Below, piece by piece: positions 30,764-39,487 of a stretch of DNA of 64,000 bases. Both the position numbers and the translations under genes were made by a program. Numbering within the stretch: the first letter of the stretch is position 1; each line of letters begins with the position of its first letter. The stretch comes from Flavobacteriales bacterium (lineage in GTDB: Bacteria; Bacteroidota; Bacteroidia; UBA10329), in the NCBI GenBank assembly GCA_020635495.1, contig JACJZQ010000011.1, positions 73,656 through 137,655 on the forward strand, read 5' to 3'. Under the pieces are notes generated by a model. That model did not search any database and was not told the DNA's origin. It was given only the letters and a program-made list of their open reading frames with translations.

Positions 30764-31450
30764 ATGCAAACCCCAAAAGAATCAGACCTGAAGCTTGTTA
30801 CTACCAAGGATGGTTCTCAGACAATTCTGAATACGACATTGGGTTCAACCTATCATTCTAGACATGGTGCGTTAACAGAATCGAACCACGTTTTTCTGGA
30901 TCAAGGACTCAAAAGAGTGGTAGATGGCGGAAAGGAACAGGTCCGATTGTTTGAAATGGGTTTTGGAACGGGATTGAACGCCTTACTTACCTGGAAAGCC
31001 GCTAGGGAATCAGGGTTACGGATCGATTATCACGGATTAGAACTCTATCCTGTTCCCGAAAATGTTTGGATGGCCTATGAGTTGCCGGCTGAACTGAAAT
31101 CAGGTCAAGACGAATTCAGGAAGATCCATGAAGCAGCCTGGAACACCCAGGTGCAAATGGATGATTCTTTTCAATTGACAAAAAATCATCTTTCCTTAAC
31201 TGATTATGAGTCTGACCAGCGCTTTGACCTCATCTATTATGATGCTTTTGAACCCGAGACACAACCTGAACTCTGGACGGAGGAAGTGTTTGAAAAACTT
31301 TTCGGAATGATGGAAGATGGGGGAGTGCTGACCACATACTGTTGTAAAGGATACGTGCGTAGAAACATGATTGCGGCAGGATTTGTGGTTGAGAAAGTTC
31401 CTGGGCCGCCCGGCAAACGTGAAATGATCGTTGCCCATCGTCCGTTGTGA
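30764..31450 (+). CDS. mnmD: tRNA (5-methylaminomethyl-2-thiouridine)-methyltransferase MnmD
   Basis: About 228 residues. The SAM-binding motif LFEMGFGTGLNALLTW is followed by IDYHGLELYP and the catalytic-domain signature LIYYDAFEPETQPELW, then VLTTYCCKGYVRRNM and VEKVPGPPGKREMIVA. This is the DUF752 methyltransferase half of MnmC without the FAD-dependent oxidase half, as usual in organisms with a free-standing MnmD. It makes the final methyl transfer at U34 of tRNAs. The ATG at 30764 is chosen because the conserved protein starts there; the frame is open 18 codons further up. mnmA, acting on the same nucleotide, is one gene downstream. Confidence 0.92.
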   Translation: MQTPKESDLKLVTTKDGSQTILNTTLGSTYHSRHGALTESNHVFLDQGLKRVVDGGKEQVRLFEMGFGTGLNALLTWKAARESGLRIDYHGLELYPVPENVWMAYELPAELKSGQDEFRKIHEAAWNTQVQMDDSFQLTKNHLSLTDYESDQRFDLIYYDAFEPETQPELWTEEVFEKLFGMMEDGGVLTTYCCKGYVRRNMIAAGFVVEKVPGPPGKREMIVAHRPL

Positions 31451-31491
31451 ATAACCAATACATGTGGCTTAAAATGGCCGCACTGCTACAT

Positions 31492-31499
31492 TATCTTTG
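31492..31499 (+). promoter_or_regulatory. TAnnTTTG -7 promoter motif for the MORN-mnmA operon
   Basis: TATCTTTG ends 1 nt before the ATG at 31501 and 7 nt before the ATG at 31507. With a normal start site a few bases downstream, the second ATG would be at or near the 5' end of the mRNA. Confidence 0.6.
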
Positions 31500-31506
31500 C
31501 ATGAGC

Positions 31507-32514
31507 ATGAGAACAGTCGTATTCAGCCTCATATTCGTATTCGGATGCCTTGTTTCTGTTGGTCAGGAGCTGAACCAGAAAGATGAAGCGGGCCTGAAAC
31601 AAGGCAAGTGGAAGAAGTTCTACAAGAACGGAAAGGTTCGTTATGAAGGGGAGTTCAAGGATGATAAACCCGTTGGACTATTCAGATATTATTACGAGAA
31701 TGGGGATGTGATGGCCACCAATAACCATATCGCAAATGGAACCGTGGCTGCTCACATGTATCACAAGAACGGCAAGATCAAAGCCAAAGGCCTCTATCAG
31801 ATTCAGTTAAAAGACAGCGTGTGGCAGTATTTCAATGAAGACGAGGTGCTGATCTCCTTGGAGTCTTATCATCTAGATACGTTTGACGGACCACAGAAGA
31901 CCTTTTATCCAACTGGTCAGCTGGCGGAGGAGGTTAATTATAAAAGAGGCGTAAAGCACGGACCATGGCTCAAGTTTTTTACTGGAGGAGAACCTTGGGT
32001 AGAGGCAGGCTACGAGAATGGAGATCTACATGGTCAGTTTGTGATGTATCGAGATAAGAACAAGCGTGATATCCAAGGTAAATACCATCTTGGAGTCCGT
32101 ACAGGTACTTGGATGTTCTTCAATGATAATGGTTCTGTTAAGGAACAACAGGTCTATCGCCATGGTAAGTTGGATAGGACCATTCCTCAGAATGGAGAAT
32201 TCACTGAGTACTATGAGAACGAGATTCCAAAGAGCGTCTACAACTACAAGGCAGGTAAAAAGCAGGGGGAGTATCGCGAGTATTACAACAAAGGGGAGTG
32301 GCAACGGGTTAAGAAACCAGCAGAGCGTCCAGGAGAGGAAGATCAGTTTGAAGAAGAGTTGGTTGGAACTCAATTAAGGGAACAAGGTTGGTACAATCTT
32401 GATAAACTTAACGGTAAGGTCACGTACTATTTTGAAGATGGTAGCGTGGAGCGCGTTGAGATGTGGGAAAACGGTGAGAAAGTGAGCACCATTGATTGGC
32501 AGGGTAAAGAATGA
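31507..32514 (+). CDS. Secreted MORN-repeat (YwqK-like) protein
   Basis: About 335 residues from the ATG at 31507 (31501 is also possible), beginning with a signal peptide (RTVVFSLIFVFGCLVSVGQ). The body is a series of about ten MORN/YwqK repeats of the form KxGxWKxFYxNGKxxxEG: GLKQGKWKKFYKNGKVRYEG, VKHGPWLKFFTGGEPWVEAG, and others to the end. Databases often call these 'YwqK antitoxin' but the repeat is structural and there is no toxin gene here. It is probably exported to the periplasm or surface. Its stop overlaps the mnmA start (ATGA), an unusual coupling of a secreted repeat protein to a tRNA thiolase. Confidence 0.88.
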   Translation: MRTVVFSLIFVFGCLVSVGQELNQKDEAGLKQGKWKKFYKNGKVRYEGEFKDDKPVGLFRYYYENGDVMATNNHIANGTVAAHMYHKNGKIKAKGLYQIQLKDSVWQYFNEDEVLISLESYHLDTFDGPQKTFYPTGQLAEEVNYKRGVKHGPWLKFFTGGEPWVEAGYENGDLHGQFVMYRDKNKRDIQGKYHLGVRTGTWMFFNDNGSVKEQQVYRHGKLDRTIPQNGEFTEYYENEIPKSVYNYKAGKKQGEYREYYNKGEWQRVKKPAERPGEEDQFEEELVGTQLREQGWYNLDKLNGKVTYYFEDGSVERVEMWENGEKVSTIDWQGKE

Positions 32515-33602
32515 GTAAGGGAAAGGTTTTAGTAGCAATGAGTGGCGGTCTCGACAGTTCTGTTGTGGCCATGATGCTGCATAACCAAGGTTATGAGGTT
32601 GTTGGTGTTACCATGAAAACGTGGGATTACGCATCTGCAGGTGGTAGTACGCGTACTACCGGCTGCTGCAGTTTAGACGATATCAATGATGCACGCCAAA
32701 TGGCGGTAGATTTCGGGTTTCCGCATATCATCATAGACATTCGGGAAGAATTTGGAGATCATATCATCGACAACTTTGTGGATGAATACGTTGCAGGGCG
32801 AACTCCTAATCCATGCGTGCTTTGCAATACCCACATAAAATGGGACGCATTGCTTAAACGTGCCGATCAGCTGGGTTGCGAACATATTGCCACAGGACAT
32901 TATGCACAGGTCAGGGAAGAGAATGGTCGATATGTAGTTTCCAAGGGCTTGGATCACACCAAAGACCAATCGTATGTGCTGTGGGGATTGAGTCAGGAAA
33001 GTCTTTCGAGAACCATTTTCCCACTTGGTAAAATGCAGAAGAAGGACATCCGCCAAATAGCCTTGGATAGTGGCTATGAAGCGATTGCCAAAAAGAGCGA
33101 GAGTTACGAGATATGCTTTATTCCAGATAACGATTACCGCGGTTTTCTAAAGCGTAGAGTGGAAGGACTTGAAGACCGTGTTGATGGTGGATTGTTTGTA
33201 GACAAGGATGGGAATATTCTAGGTAAACATCAAGGGTATCCATTCTATACCATTGGTCAACGTAAAGGTTTAGGTATAGCACTAGGTGAGCCAATGTATG
33301 TTACTGGTATTCATCCAGATACAAATACAGTAACCTTGGGGCCTGAAGACGAGTTGTTGAAGACAGAGATGACCGTTAGAGGGCTGAATCTGCAGAAGTA
33401 CGCGAACCTATCAGAACCAATGGAGGCACTGGTAAAAGTGCGTTACAAACACCCTGGTTCCATGGCTCGAATTGAGCAACTCGGCTCAGAAATGAACGTC
33501 AAATTCTACGAAGAGGTAAGTGCAATAGCTCCAGGTCAGTCTGCTGTTTTCTATGAAGGCGATGATGTGATCGGGGGTGGATTCATTAAGAAAGATCATT
33601 GA
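32511..33602 (+). CDS. mnmA: tRNA-specific 2-thiouridylase MnmA
   Basis: A 363-residue enzyme that replaces the 2-oxygen of U34 with sulfur in tRNA Lys, Glu and Gln. The PP-loop VAMSGGLDSSV lies near residue 7. The first catalytic cysteine is in RTPNPCVLCNTHIKWD and the second in SYEICFIPDNDYRGFL; HIATGHYAQ and YTIGQRKGLGIA are also conserved. Both cysteines are present, so it should be active. It overlaps the MORN gene by 4 bp and its TGA overlaps the next gene's TTG, so it sits in the middle of a coupled four-gene operon. Confidence 0.96.
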   Translation: MSKGKVLVAMSGGLDSSVVAMMLHNQGYEVVGVTMKTWDYASAGGSTRTTGCCSLDDINDARQMAVDFGFPHIIIDIREEFGDHIIDNFVDEYVAGRTPNPCVLCNTHIKWDALLKRADQLGCEHIATGHYAQVREENGRYVVSKGLDHTKDQSYVLWGLSQESLSRTIFPLGKMQKKDIRQIALDSGYEAIAKKSESYEICFIPDNDYRGFLKRRVEGLEDRVDGGLFVDKDGNILGKHQGYPFYTIGQRKGLGIALGEPMYVTGIHPDTNTVTLGPEDELLKTEMTVRGLNLQKYANLSEPMEALVKVRYKHPGSMARIEQLGSEMNVKFYEEVSAIAPGQSAVFYEGDDVIGGGFIKKDH

Positions 33603-34330
33603 GAAAAGCATTACTCATAGCCGTGTTCACCACCTTAGGTCTTGTGGGCTGTTACAATGCAGATACGGACCTGCCGTATATCGGTTATGAGTACTTCCCA
33701 ACGGAATTGGGAAGGTTTGTTGAATACAGAGTTGACTCCATTTGGCAAGATGATATCATTGGTCAGATAGGGTCTGCCGAAGCACACTATTTCCTTCACG
33801 ATCTGAACGAATCTTTATTTACAGATGAAGAAGGACGTCCAGCCGTTCGTGTAGAGCGTTCTTGGAAACAGAATGAGAATGGAAACTATTCCATAAAAGA
33901 CATCTGGTATCGTACCAGAACTTCAAGAATTGCTGAACAGAATGAAGAGAATGTGGTCTTCATCAAACACAATTTTCCCATCAAACTCGGAAAGGTTTGG
34001 GACGGTAATAGCAAGAACACATTACAGACTCTTCAGGAAATCTATCGTCAGTCAGCAATACCTGAACAGTGGGATTATCAGTACATCAATATCCACGAGC
34101 CATACACCGTAAACGGATTCACTTTCGACTCTACAGTTACGGTTCTGCAAATGGATAGACCTGCAATTTTTGGCCTAAGTATGTTTGCGCAAGAGGTTTA
34201 TGCTAAGGATATTGGCTTGGTGCATAAGCAACTTTACATACACGATATTCAGCAGAACCAGTTCAATCCAACTCAAAAGGATTCAGTTGGGTTCACGTTC
34301 GATATGGTGGTAACGAATTACGGACCATGA
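33599..34330 (+). CDS. Lipoprotein of unknown function
   Basis: A 243-residue protein with a type II signal (RKALLIAVFTTLGLVGC, lipid-modified cysteine 18). The mature part has mixed beta content with several conserved-looking aromatic segments (YEYFPTELGRFVEYRVDSIWQDD, FPIKLGKVWDGNSKNT, IGLVHKQLYIHD). No known family recognised. The start is TTG at 33599, which overlaps the mnmA stop (TTGA), and the stop overlaps the subtilase start (ATGA). The placement just before a T9SS-exported protease suggests, without proof, a role in its surface assembly or in the same stress response. Confidence 0.78.
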   Translation: MRKALLIAVFTTLGLVGCYNADTDLPYIGYEYFPTELGRFVEYRVDSIWQDDIIGQIGSAEAHYFLHDLNESLFTDEEGRPAVRVERSWKQNENGNYSIKDIWYRTRTSRIAEQNEENVVFIKHNFPIKLGKVWDGNSKNTLQTLQEIYRQSAIPEQWDYQYINIHEPYTVNGFTFDSTVTVLQMDRPAIFGLSMFAQEVYAKDIGLVHKQLYIHDIQQNQFNPTQKDSVGFTFDMVVTNYGP

Positions 34331-35994
34331 GGTATCTGGCACTCATATTTATTTGCTCTTTGCCTTATCTCGGGTTCGGACAAACCTCACCCAAAAAGTA
34401 TTGGTTTCAGTTCACGGATAAAGACAACACGCCTTATTCGCTAAGCCAGCCATTGGAGTTTTTGTCTCAGCGTGCGCTGGATAGAAGAGAACGTCAAGGA
34501 ATTGCGTTGGACGAGAAAGACCTTCCGGTCGATCCGGCCTACATTCAAGCGGTGCTCGATGAAGGTGCAGGTTACCTTGTGCATTCCAAATGGTTCAACT
34601 CGGTTTCGGTGGTTGTGCCGAATGATGATGTCCGAGACTCCATTCTGAGCCTTCCGTTTGTGGTAAGTGCCGATCCTGTTGGAAAACGTCCGGATCCGAG
34701 TATCACGGAAAACAAGTTTGCACCGTGGGCAGAAGCAAAGTCAATTACACTGGATGAGTTCAGTGAGACGGATTACGGAAGTACGTTCAATCAGATAAAC
34801 ATGCTGGGTGGAGTTTCGCTTCACAACCAAGGCTTTAGAGGAGAAGGAATGCTCATTGCGGTGCTGGATGCGGGTTTCCCGAATGTCGATCAGTTTCCGG
34901 TGTTCGATAGTCTGATAACCGATGGGAGACTTCTTGGCGGTTGGGATTTCGTTGATCAGGATAATTCGATTTTCGAAGACAATTCACACGGTCAGTCTGT
35001 TCTTTCTACCATGGCCGGTTACATTCCCGGTTCGTTCATTGGTACGGCTCCAAAGGCCAGTTATCTACTGCTCAGAACGGAAGATGGCAATACCGAATTC
35101 CCCATTGAAATGGACTACTGGGTCGCTGGGGCCGAGTACGCAGACAGTGCGGGAGCAGATGTCATTAACTCTTCCTTGGGTTACACCACGTTTGATGGCT
35201 CCATGTTCGACTACGAATATGCCGATATGGACGGCAACACCTTGAGGGGTTCCATCGGGGCAGATATTGCTGCCTCAAGAGGCATTCTGGTGGTGAACAG
35301 TGCAGGAAATTCAGGAGACAATCCGTGGCAATACATTGGCGCACCTGCAGATGGAGATAGTGTGCTTGCTGTTGGAGCGGTGCGTGCAGATGGAGAGCGG
35401 GTAAGTTTCAGTTCCATAGGACCTTCTGCAGATGGAGATATAAAACCCAACGTCTGTGCTCAAGGGTTTCAAGCTACTATCATTAACAGCGGTGGAAGTA
35501 TTGCAGCAGGTAATGGAACTTCGTTTGCAGGACCGATCATGGCAGGCATGGCAGCCTGTTTGTTTCAAGCGCATCGCGATTCATTGACCAACATGGACGT
35601 GTTCCACGCCATAGAGAGGAGCGCGCACAAGTACAACAATCCAGACCATCTTTACGGATACGGAATCCCGAATTTCGCAAAAGCGCATCTGTTGCTTCAA
35701 GGCTTAAATCCGGCCAGTGAGGATTTCAGTGAGTTGTTGCTCCCATATCCAAATCCGTTCAGCGATTCGTTTACAGGTACTTTTTACTCTGCTGCAAGGC
35801 AAGAGATTCTGGTCAGACTGGTAAATAATTTGGGGCAGGAGATAAAGCGGATTGAGGTGACCATGCAGCCACTGAGCGGATTCACGTTCCAATTTTCAGA
35901 TCTACAAGACCTGAATGAGGGCATCTACACCTTGCATGTGGATGCGGATTCAGGTAGTTACTTCAAGAAATTGGTGAAAGTGCGGCAGGATTAA
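34327..35994 (+). CDS. T9SS-exported S8 family serine peptidase (subtilase)
   Basis: A 555-residue secreted protease. Signal peptide (RYLALIFICSLPYLGFGQ), then an I9-like propeptide region (YWFQFTDKDNTPYSLSQPL). The catalytic triad is visible: Asp in LIAVLDAGFP (about 180), His in EDNSHGQSVLSTMAG (about 222) and Ser in AGNGTSFAGPIMAG (about 399), with oxyanion Asn in VVNSAGNSG. The last 80 residues form a type A T9SS sorting domain (LLPYPNPFSDSFTGTFY to GIYTLHVDADSGSYFKKLVKV). It should be exported through the type IX system and anchored or released at the surface. It is the last gene of the MORN-mnmA operon. Confidence 0.95.
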   Translation: MRYLALIFICSLPYLGFGQTSPKKYWFQFTDKDNTPYSLSQPLEFLSQRALDRRERQGIALDEKDLPVDPAYIQAVLDEGAGYLVHSKWFNSVSVVVPNDDVRDSILSLPFVVSADPVGKRPDPSITENKFAPWAEAKSITLDEFSETDYGSTFNQINMLGGVSLHNQGFRGEGMLIAVLDAGFPNVDQFPVFDSLITDGRLLGGWDFVDQDNSIFEDNSHGQSVLSTMAGYIPGSFIGTAPKASYLLLRTEDGNTEFPIEMDYWVAGAEYADSAGADVINSSLGYTTFDGSMFDYEYADMDGNTLRGSIGADIAASRGILVVNSAGNSGDNPWQYIGAPADGDSVLAVGAVRADGERVSFSSIGPSADGDIKPNVCAQGFQATIINSGGSIAAGNGTSFAGPIMAGMAACLFQAHRDSLTNMDVFHAIERSAHKYNNPDHLYGYGIPNFAKAHLLLQGLNPASEDFSELLLPYPNPFSDSFTGTFYSAARQEILVRLVNNLGQEIKRIEVTMQPLSGFTFQFSDLQDLNEGIYTLHVDADSGSYFKKLVKVRQD

Positions 35995-36545
35995 TTATTC
36001 TCCTTCACGCAGTCACGAACCTTCTCCGTCTTTCTTTTCTTGAGTTTCTCAACGCATTCAAACAGACCTTGGAGGTCTGCGCGTTCTCCAAATGTTTTTT
36101 TGGCTTTCTCAGAAGGAAACTCTACCACATCTGAATTCAGATTCTCAGATATTACGTGCCAATCTCCTTGTTCAACAAGACCCTCATCTTCTTTACCCAC
36201 TAACATGTTCAGGTGTGCCAGACCGTTCTCGTAGTACACCAGTTTTCCTTCCATCAGAACACGGTAAGGTTTGCCCTTTACAATACGATAGAACTGATCA
36301 CCAACGGTGAAACCATACAGGTTGGTAACGTTCTTTCTCAGTTCGTCTTTGCCTTTTCGCTCCACTTTGTAGTAGAGATGAAGCACACCAAGTGTCCAAT
36401 CAAATCCCATGAACTCATACAGAGATTGGCCTTTGCCTGCCTTGTAGTCTTCGTACGTATCGTAAACAACCAAAGAGTAATCGTCTTTGGCAATGGTTTG
36501 GAATGAGATTCCAACAAAAAGAAGTAGTGCGAGTAGATGTTTCAT
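35991..36545 (-). CDS. Secreted protein of unknown function
   Basis: A 184-residue protein with signal peptide (KHLLALLLFVGISFQTIA, then KDDYS). The mature part is mixed with a basic C-terminus (FECVEKLKKRKTEKVRDCVKEN) and two cysteines near the end that could form a disulfide. Not recognised. It converges on the subtilase gene with a 4-bp overlap and diverges from the lipase-like gene across 113 bp that hold a palindrome and promoter motifs. A TATATTTC element about 20 nt upstream, with TTTG a further 17 nt up, may be its promoter. Confidence 0.75.
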   Translation of the reverse strand: MKHLLALLLFVGISFQTIAKDDYSLVVYDTYEDYKAGKGQSLYEFMGFDWTLGVLHLYYKVERKGKDELRKNVTNLYGFTVGDQFYRIVKGKPYRVLMEGKLVYYENGLAHLNMLVGKEDEGLVEQGDWHVISENLNSDVVEFPSEKAKKTFGERADLQGLFECVEKLKKRKTEKVRDCVKENN

Positions 36546-36619
36546 GTTCTGTTTTCTGAGGTGGAAATATACCGAATGCGTCCATTTGCAAAAACTTAAC
36601 CGAAAGGAAAATTCAAATC

Positions 36620-36633
36620 CAATGCATGCATTG
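36620..36633. promoter_or_regulatory. 14-bp perfect palindrome, candidate operator
   Basis: CAATGCATGCATTG reads the same on both strands. It ends 1 bp before the TAAATTCG promoter motif, so a bound dimer would block the -33/-7 spacer of the hydrolase promoter. Confidence 0.5.
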
Positions 36634-36634
36634 C

Positions 36635-36642
36635 TAAATTCG
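36635..36642 (+). promoter_or_regulatory. TAnnTTTG-like promoter motif for the lipase-like hydrolase
   Basis: TAAATTCG, one mismatch from the consensus, ends 16 nt before the ATG at 36659. Confidence 0.45.
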
Positions 36643-36658
36643 CGGCAAACTCAACTAC

Positions 36659-37900
36659 ATGCGTTTCAAGACAATTCTTTCGGTAATCATTTTCTCAATT
36701 TTCGCTTCAAGTGCTTTCGCACAACTTATCAGCTACACTAAAGTTGATTCGTTTTCGGTGGAACGATTGAGCCAGCGATGGAAAAGTATGGGGATTCCGA
36801 AGATCATCTCACCGGTCAAAAACGCGGTTGATGTGTACGATATCACGTATTGCACCACCTACGGAGATAGCAGTTGCGTTCTGGCATCCGGACTGTATTT
36901 CGTGCCTATAGGACCGAAGAAACCAGCTCCATTGCTGATCTATAATCATGGAACAACCATTCGTCCGCAGAGAAAACTTGGCTACAATGGCGAAGACCAG
37001 ATCTGCCTCATGTTCTCAACAGATGGCTACGCGGTTTGCGAACCCGATTATGTCGGTCTAGGGAATGGCGAACGAAGACATCTGTACATCCATGCTGATT
37101 CTGAAGCCAATGCTGGAATTGATATGATGAAAGCGGTTAAAGAGCTTGACAGTATTGTCGGCTTGCAAAGAGACCCTATGATCTTTGTTTCAGGATACTC
37201 TCAGGGAGGGCATGCCGCCATGGCGGTTACCAGAAAGATACAGGAGAAGTATGCTGGGAAGTACAAGGTGACAGCAGCATCGCCCATGTCCGGGCCGTAC
37301 GATCTGGATGGTGTGCAGGCAGATGTAATGTTCGATTACTACACACAGCCACATTATCTGCCGTATCTGTTGTTAGGCTACAATGAGGTGTACAACATCT
37401 TCAATAAAGACAAATTCTACGATATGGTTTTCAAGCCGCCATACAACGATATTGTTCTGGGCGTGTTCAATGGCAAGCATTCTGTTGGAGATGTGAACGA
37501 TACGTTGCCAGAGATTCCGAAAGACATGCTTTCAGATAGTTTGGTGCATCTGTTTCAAACAGACGATGACTTCATTTTCAAGCAATTGCTGCGCGAAAAC
37601 AGCATGGACAACTGGGTGCCTGAAATGCCCATGCAGATCTGTTACTGTACGGGCGATGAAGAGGTGATCTACACCAACGCCTTGGTGGCTTACGAGTACA
37701 TGCACACACGCGGTGCCAAGAATGTGAAGTTGAGAAAAGCCGGTGGCAAGAAATTCACGCACAGAAAATGTGCCGACTGGGCGGTAATCTACACCAAGAT
37801 GTATTTCGATAGTTTCCGTAGAGGAAGCAAAAAGGGTAGAAGAGGCCCGGTTTTTAAGCGAATGCTGATAGGCATTGCCAAAGGAACCATGAAGCGTTAA
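36659..37900 (+). CDS. Secreted alpha/beta hydrolase, lipase- or esterase-like
   Basis: A 413-residue exported hydrolase with signal peptide (RFKTILSVIIFSIFASSAFA, then QLISY). The oxyanion loop LLIYNHGTTIRPQ, CEPDYVGLGNGE, and nucleophile elbow VSGYSQGGHAAMA (serine near residue 180) place it with secretory lipase-type enzymes. Acid and base probably lie in CTGDEEVIYTNA and near the C-terminus (KKFTHRKCADW). Substrate unknown; esters or lipids in the periplasm or outside the cell are likely. The stop overlaps the convergent GT-C gene by 4 bp. Its promoter region carries a 14-bp palindrome that suggests repressor control. Confidence 0.87.
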   Translation: MRFKTILSVIIFSIFASSAFAQLISYTKVDSFSVERLSQRWKSMGIPKIISPVKNAVDVYDITYCTTYGDSSCVLASGLYFVPIGPKKPAPLLIYNHGTTIRPQRKLGYNGEDQICLMFSTDGYAVCEPDYVGLGNGERRHLYIHADSEANAGIDMMKAVKELDSIVGLQRDPMIFVSGYSQGGHAAMAVTRKIQEKYAGKYKVTAASPMSGPYDLDGVQADVMFDYYTQPHYLPYLLLGYNEVYNIFNKDKFYDMVFKPPYNDIVLGVFNGKHSVGDVNDTLPEIPKDMLSDSLVHLFQTDDDFIFKQLLRENSMDNWVPEMPMQICYCTGDEEVIYTNALVAYEYMHTRGAKNVKLRKAGGKKFTHRKCADWAVIYTKMYFDSFRRGSKKGRRGPVFKRMLIGIAKGTMKR

Positions 37901-39417
37901 TGCGCTACCGGTAATTCAAAACCACCTTTGTTCAGGAAAACAGTATCAGGGTTTTCCATGATATAGTATCGGGCGTTTACTTTCTCGATGCTATCGTTCC
38001 AACCCTCAACGGTTTCCATTCCCAACAATGGCCAAAGACCGCCAACCAGAACAGGCGTACAATCTGGATTCAAGTAACAAGCATTCGCTTCTTGAACAAA
38101 CCTTGGTACACGTTCAGCAATGGTCTGATATCGGAAAGCCATCTCATCATTTCCGAGGTAATTGAGTTGCCAGATAAGTTGCCATTCAGAAACAAACCCG
38201 TAACGCAGATTCCTCTCTTCAAGCACATCAACCAACTCGTTGAGACGTTTCATGTCAGGTTCTTCGCGCTCCAACCAATAACTCACAAATTGGTTGTAAC
38301 CAGAAAGTGTAGGAAGTATGGCAACGCAGCAGGCCAATAGAAAACCGCTTTTCAGGTACTTGGAAGCGTAATTTCCTTTCACCACTAGCAACACGATAAT
38401 GACGAGCAGCGAAGTGAAGAAAGGCAGCATGTATCTGCCACCATCGAACACGAAAAACGGTAGGGCCAGACTTGAAAGCAACCCACCAACCAGCACTAGA
38501 ACAACGGAAACTTTGGTTGAATTTTCAGAGACGATCAATTGATGAATCATCCAAATAGCAAGAATGCTCAGGAAGGCCATTGCACCATAACCAACCCATT
38601 CAGGAACGTCATAATGATCCGTAAAGGCAAAAAAGCCTGTAAAGTTTGGAATGAGCTTCTCGCCAAAATGCCGTGGAATTTTAGTGAGGTCCGTGGCAAT
38701 TTTCATGGGCGGATTCCAATAATCAGGATTCAAAGTGGCCAAAGCTCTCAGCAATCCTAAAGTTGAAACTCCAACGGCAATGGCAATGACTTTTAGCTTG
38801 CTTTCGGCTTTCAGAAAGCGACTCAAAAGCAGCAACGAAACGGGCAGAAAGAAGAACGACTGTGAGACAATAATAATCGCACTTACAGCCGAAACCGTAG
38901 CCCATTTGCGAACATCCCAATCCTTGTGCAGTAGGTAGAACTCAATCAGAAAACACACACCAACAAATGCAGTGATGTAACCGCCACGCAATTTGGTTCC
39001 CCAAACAACCCAAGTAGGAAATGCCACCAAAATGAATGACGTGAGAACGAATGTGATCATAGAAACCTGGTAGGTTCTCAGCACTTTCAGCAGCCGCTGA
39101 ATTCCAAGAGAAAACAAGAGCATTCCGCCAAACTTCAAACTCCAGACCGTGCTACCTAGAAATAGAATGAAAAACCCAGCTGACAACGCTTCGAAAAATG
39201 AAAAACCGTACTGCTGGCCATAGAAATAGAACGGAATGTTCTTGCCTGTAATTAGGTCGCGGCCCATGATGCCGAGCATGGCCTCATCGCCATCGAAGAA
39301 GACGTGCTCGCTGAGTAGGTATGGCAATCTGACAAGCACAACAAGTACAAACGCAAACAGCCATTCTACTAAGAACGACTTTTCAAGAATGCGGTAAAGT
39401 GGGGTGGCAGAGGTCAT
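37897..39417 (-). CDS. GT-C fold membrane glycosyltransferase-like protein (GT39/ArnT-like)
   Basis: A 506-residue protein with about ten membrane helices. The first luminal loop has the acidic DGDEAMLGIMGRDLITGKNIPFYFYGQ, matching GT-C enzymes where an Asp/Glu pair takes part in catalysis with polyprenyl-phosphate sugars. A soluble C-terminal region (about 400-506) follows. Acceptor unknown. A GAGG ribosome site precedes the ATG at 39417. It follows ndk on the same strand but a strong terminator lies between, so it probably has its own promoter. The plan is comparable to that of the membrane protein at 9744-11345, though sequence similarity is not obvious. Confidence 0.8.
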   Translation of the reverse strand: MTSATPLYRILEKSFLVEWLFAFVLVVLVRLPYLLSEHVFFDGDEAMLGIMGRDLITGKNIPFYFYGQQYGFSFFEALSAGFFILFLGSTVWSLKFGGMLLFSLGIQRLLKVLRTYQVSMITFVLTSFILVAFPTWVVWGTKLRGGYITAFVGVCFLIEFYLLHKDWDVRKWATVSAVSAIIIVSQSFFFLPVSLLLLSRFLKAESKLKVIAIAVGVSTLGLLRALATLNPDYWNPPMKIATDLTKIPRHFGEKLIPNFTGFFAFTDHYDVPEWVGYGAMAFLSILAIWMIHQLIVSENSTKVSVVLVLVGGLLSSLALPFFVFDGGRYMLPFFTSLLVIIVLLVVKGNYASKYLKSGFLLACCVAILPTLSGYNQFVSYWLEREEPDMKRLNELVDVLEERNLRYGFVSEWQLIWQLNYLGNDEMAFRYQTIAERVPRFVQEANACYLNPDCTPVLVGGLWPLLGMETVEGWNDSIEKVNARYYIMENPDTVFLNKGGFELPVAH

Positions 39418-39434
39418 TTCCTCAATTATAGCAA

Positions 39435-39468
39435 TAAAAAAAGCCCATCAGCCAAGGCTGACGGGCTT
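39435..39468 (-). terminator. Intrinsic terminator of ndk
   Basis: On the reverse strand, AAGCCC-G-TCAGCC, loop TT, GGCTGA-T-GGGCTT followed by a run of T. The stem is 12 bp with a single mismatch. It ends the ndk transcript before the GT-C gene. Confidence 0.9.
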
Positions 39469-39487
39469 CTAAATGAATTCAGTTTAA

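Noticed and set aside
31507..32514. MORN/YwqK protein as an antitoxin of a toxin-antitoxin pair
   Set aside because: The repeat is structural, the protein is exported, and the neighbours are mnmD and mnmA with no toxin gene.
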